From: Clostridia bacterium
GTDB lineage: Bacteria > Bacillota > Clostridia > Oscillospirales > CAG-272
Length of the DNA stretch: 64,000 nucleotides
Direction: 5' to 3'
Assembly: GCA_017481495.1 (NCBI GenBank)
Contig: JAFUPC010000025.1
Coordinates: forward strand, 34,768 to 98,767
Shown here: one piece after another, positions 63,823 through 64,000 of the stretch
Position numbering within the stretch: the first letter of the stretch is position 1
Layout: each line of letters starts with the position of its first letter
Notes under the pieces: model-generated
The model's input: the letters and a program-made list of their open reading frames with translations, nothing else
Told to the model about the DNA's origin: nothing
Database searches by the model: none
Translations under genes and position numbers: made by a program

Positions 63823-64000
63823 ATGAAATCTGAAAAAGATAACAAAGAAAACAAAAAGGCCCATCTTCACGACGGACACAGAGAGCGGATGCGTGAGCGC
63901 TTCCTTGCATCAGAGGACCATCAGAACAGCAGCTTCCAGACGCACGAGCTTTTGGAAATGCTGCTGTTTTTTTCGGTTCCGAGAAGCAACACAAACGAAA
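63823..64000 (+). CDS. radC: RadC-family JAB-domain protein, N-terminal part (cut by window end)
   Basis: The first 59 codons are present. They contain the family's N-terminal motif DGHRERMRERFL followed by HELLEMLLFFSVPRSNTNE, the helical part that precedes the JAB metalloprotease-like domain. The C-terminal domain with its HxH and Asp lies beyond the window. The family is linked to DNA repair or mobile elements, although its true role is unclear. GGGG lies 7 bp before the ATG. Confidence 0.85.
   Translation, partial: MKSEKDNKENKKAHLHDGHRERMRERFLASEDHQNSSFQTHELLEMLLFFSVPRSNTNE

Overview
The window is bacterial chromosome from a Gram-positive anaerobe. It probably belongs to the Clostridia (Bacillota), most likely a gut-type plant or host glycan degrader. 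Support comes from strong SigA-type promoters (TTGACA/17 bp/TATAAT, often with a TG-n extended -10), AAAGGAG-type ribosome binding sites, lipoprotein-anchored sugar-binding proteins instead of SusC/D, rubredoxin, a CotH-like remnant, ECF sigma/anti-sigma pairs and many glycoside hydrolases. Family or genus cannot be fixed from sequence alone. No rRNA, tRNA, CRISPR array, IS element or phage gene was recognised.

Layout. 0-10 kb: housekeeping and small accessory genes (amidohydrolase, SGNH esterase, YihY/BrkB protein, ZIP metal transporter, NOL1/NOP2/Sun rRNA methyltransferase, Gfo/Idh/MocA dehydrogenase, GNAT, P-loop and nucleotidyltransferase proteins). 10.2-22.6 kb: a glycan-use region with a GHL6-type hydrolase, a secreted repeat protein, a complete CUT1 sugar ABC transporter (ATPase, two permeases, binding protein), an OB-fold-like lipoprotein, an AraC regulator, a GH29 alpha-L-fucosidase and a GH28-like beta-helix hydrolase. 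22.6-27.6 kb: a membrane protein and an argCJBD operon read leftwards from a SigA promoter with an ARG-box-like site. 27.7-33.3 kb: glycosyltransferase, MFS transporter and a 1047-aa GHL10 plus amidase_3 cell-wall protein, also leftwards. 33.6-37.1 kb: an orphan sugar-binding lipoprotein and a six-hairpin glycosidase-like protein. 37.2-44.7 kb: a livKHMGF branched-chain amino acid (or related) ABC operon behind a structured leader RNA, an APH(3')-like kinase, a threonine aldolase, rubredoxin and a BFD-like [2Fe-2S] protein. 44.7-46.9 kb: two gene remnants (XRE/ABC-exporter fusion and CotH) around a GDPD. 46.9-50.8 kb: a Gfo/Idh/MocA dehydrogenase and an 877-aa lipoprotein hydrolase.

50.8-54.8 kb is the most distinctive part. 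It holds an ECF sigma factor, a one-TM anti-sigma-like protein, a small exported Cys/His-rich protein and an ABC ATPase on the plus strand, with an ABC-2 permease divergent on the minus strand. The same two-part motif, GCGTTACTTTT then GTCATGTAT with a 10-11 bp spacer, lies before the anti-sigma gene and, inverted, before the permease gene. This suggests that the sigma factor drives both halves of one export or envelope-stress system. 54.8-56.9 kb: divergent SRAP (YedK/HMCES) and DNA polymerase IV genes with an SOS-like box. 56.9-63.5 kb: a sigma factor with a 370-aa C-terminal extension, then a leftward cluster of GH127, sugar isomerase, AraC/GyrI-like regulator and DUF362 ferredoxin protein. 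The window ends inside radC.

All functional calls rest on motif and family recognition by eye; no database search was possible.
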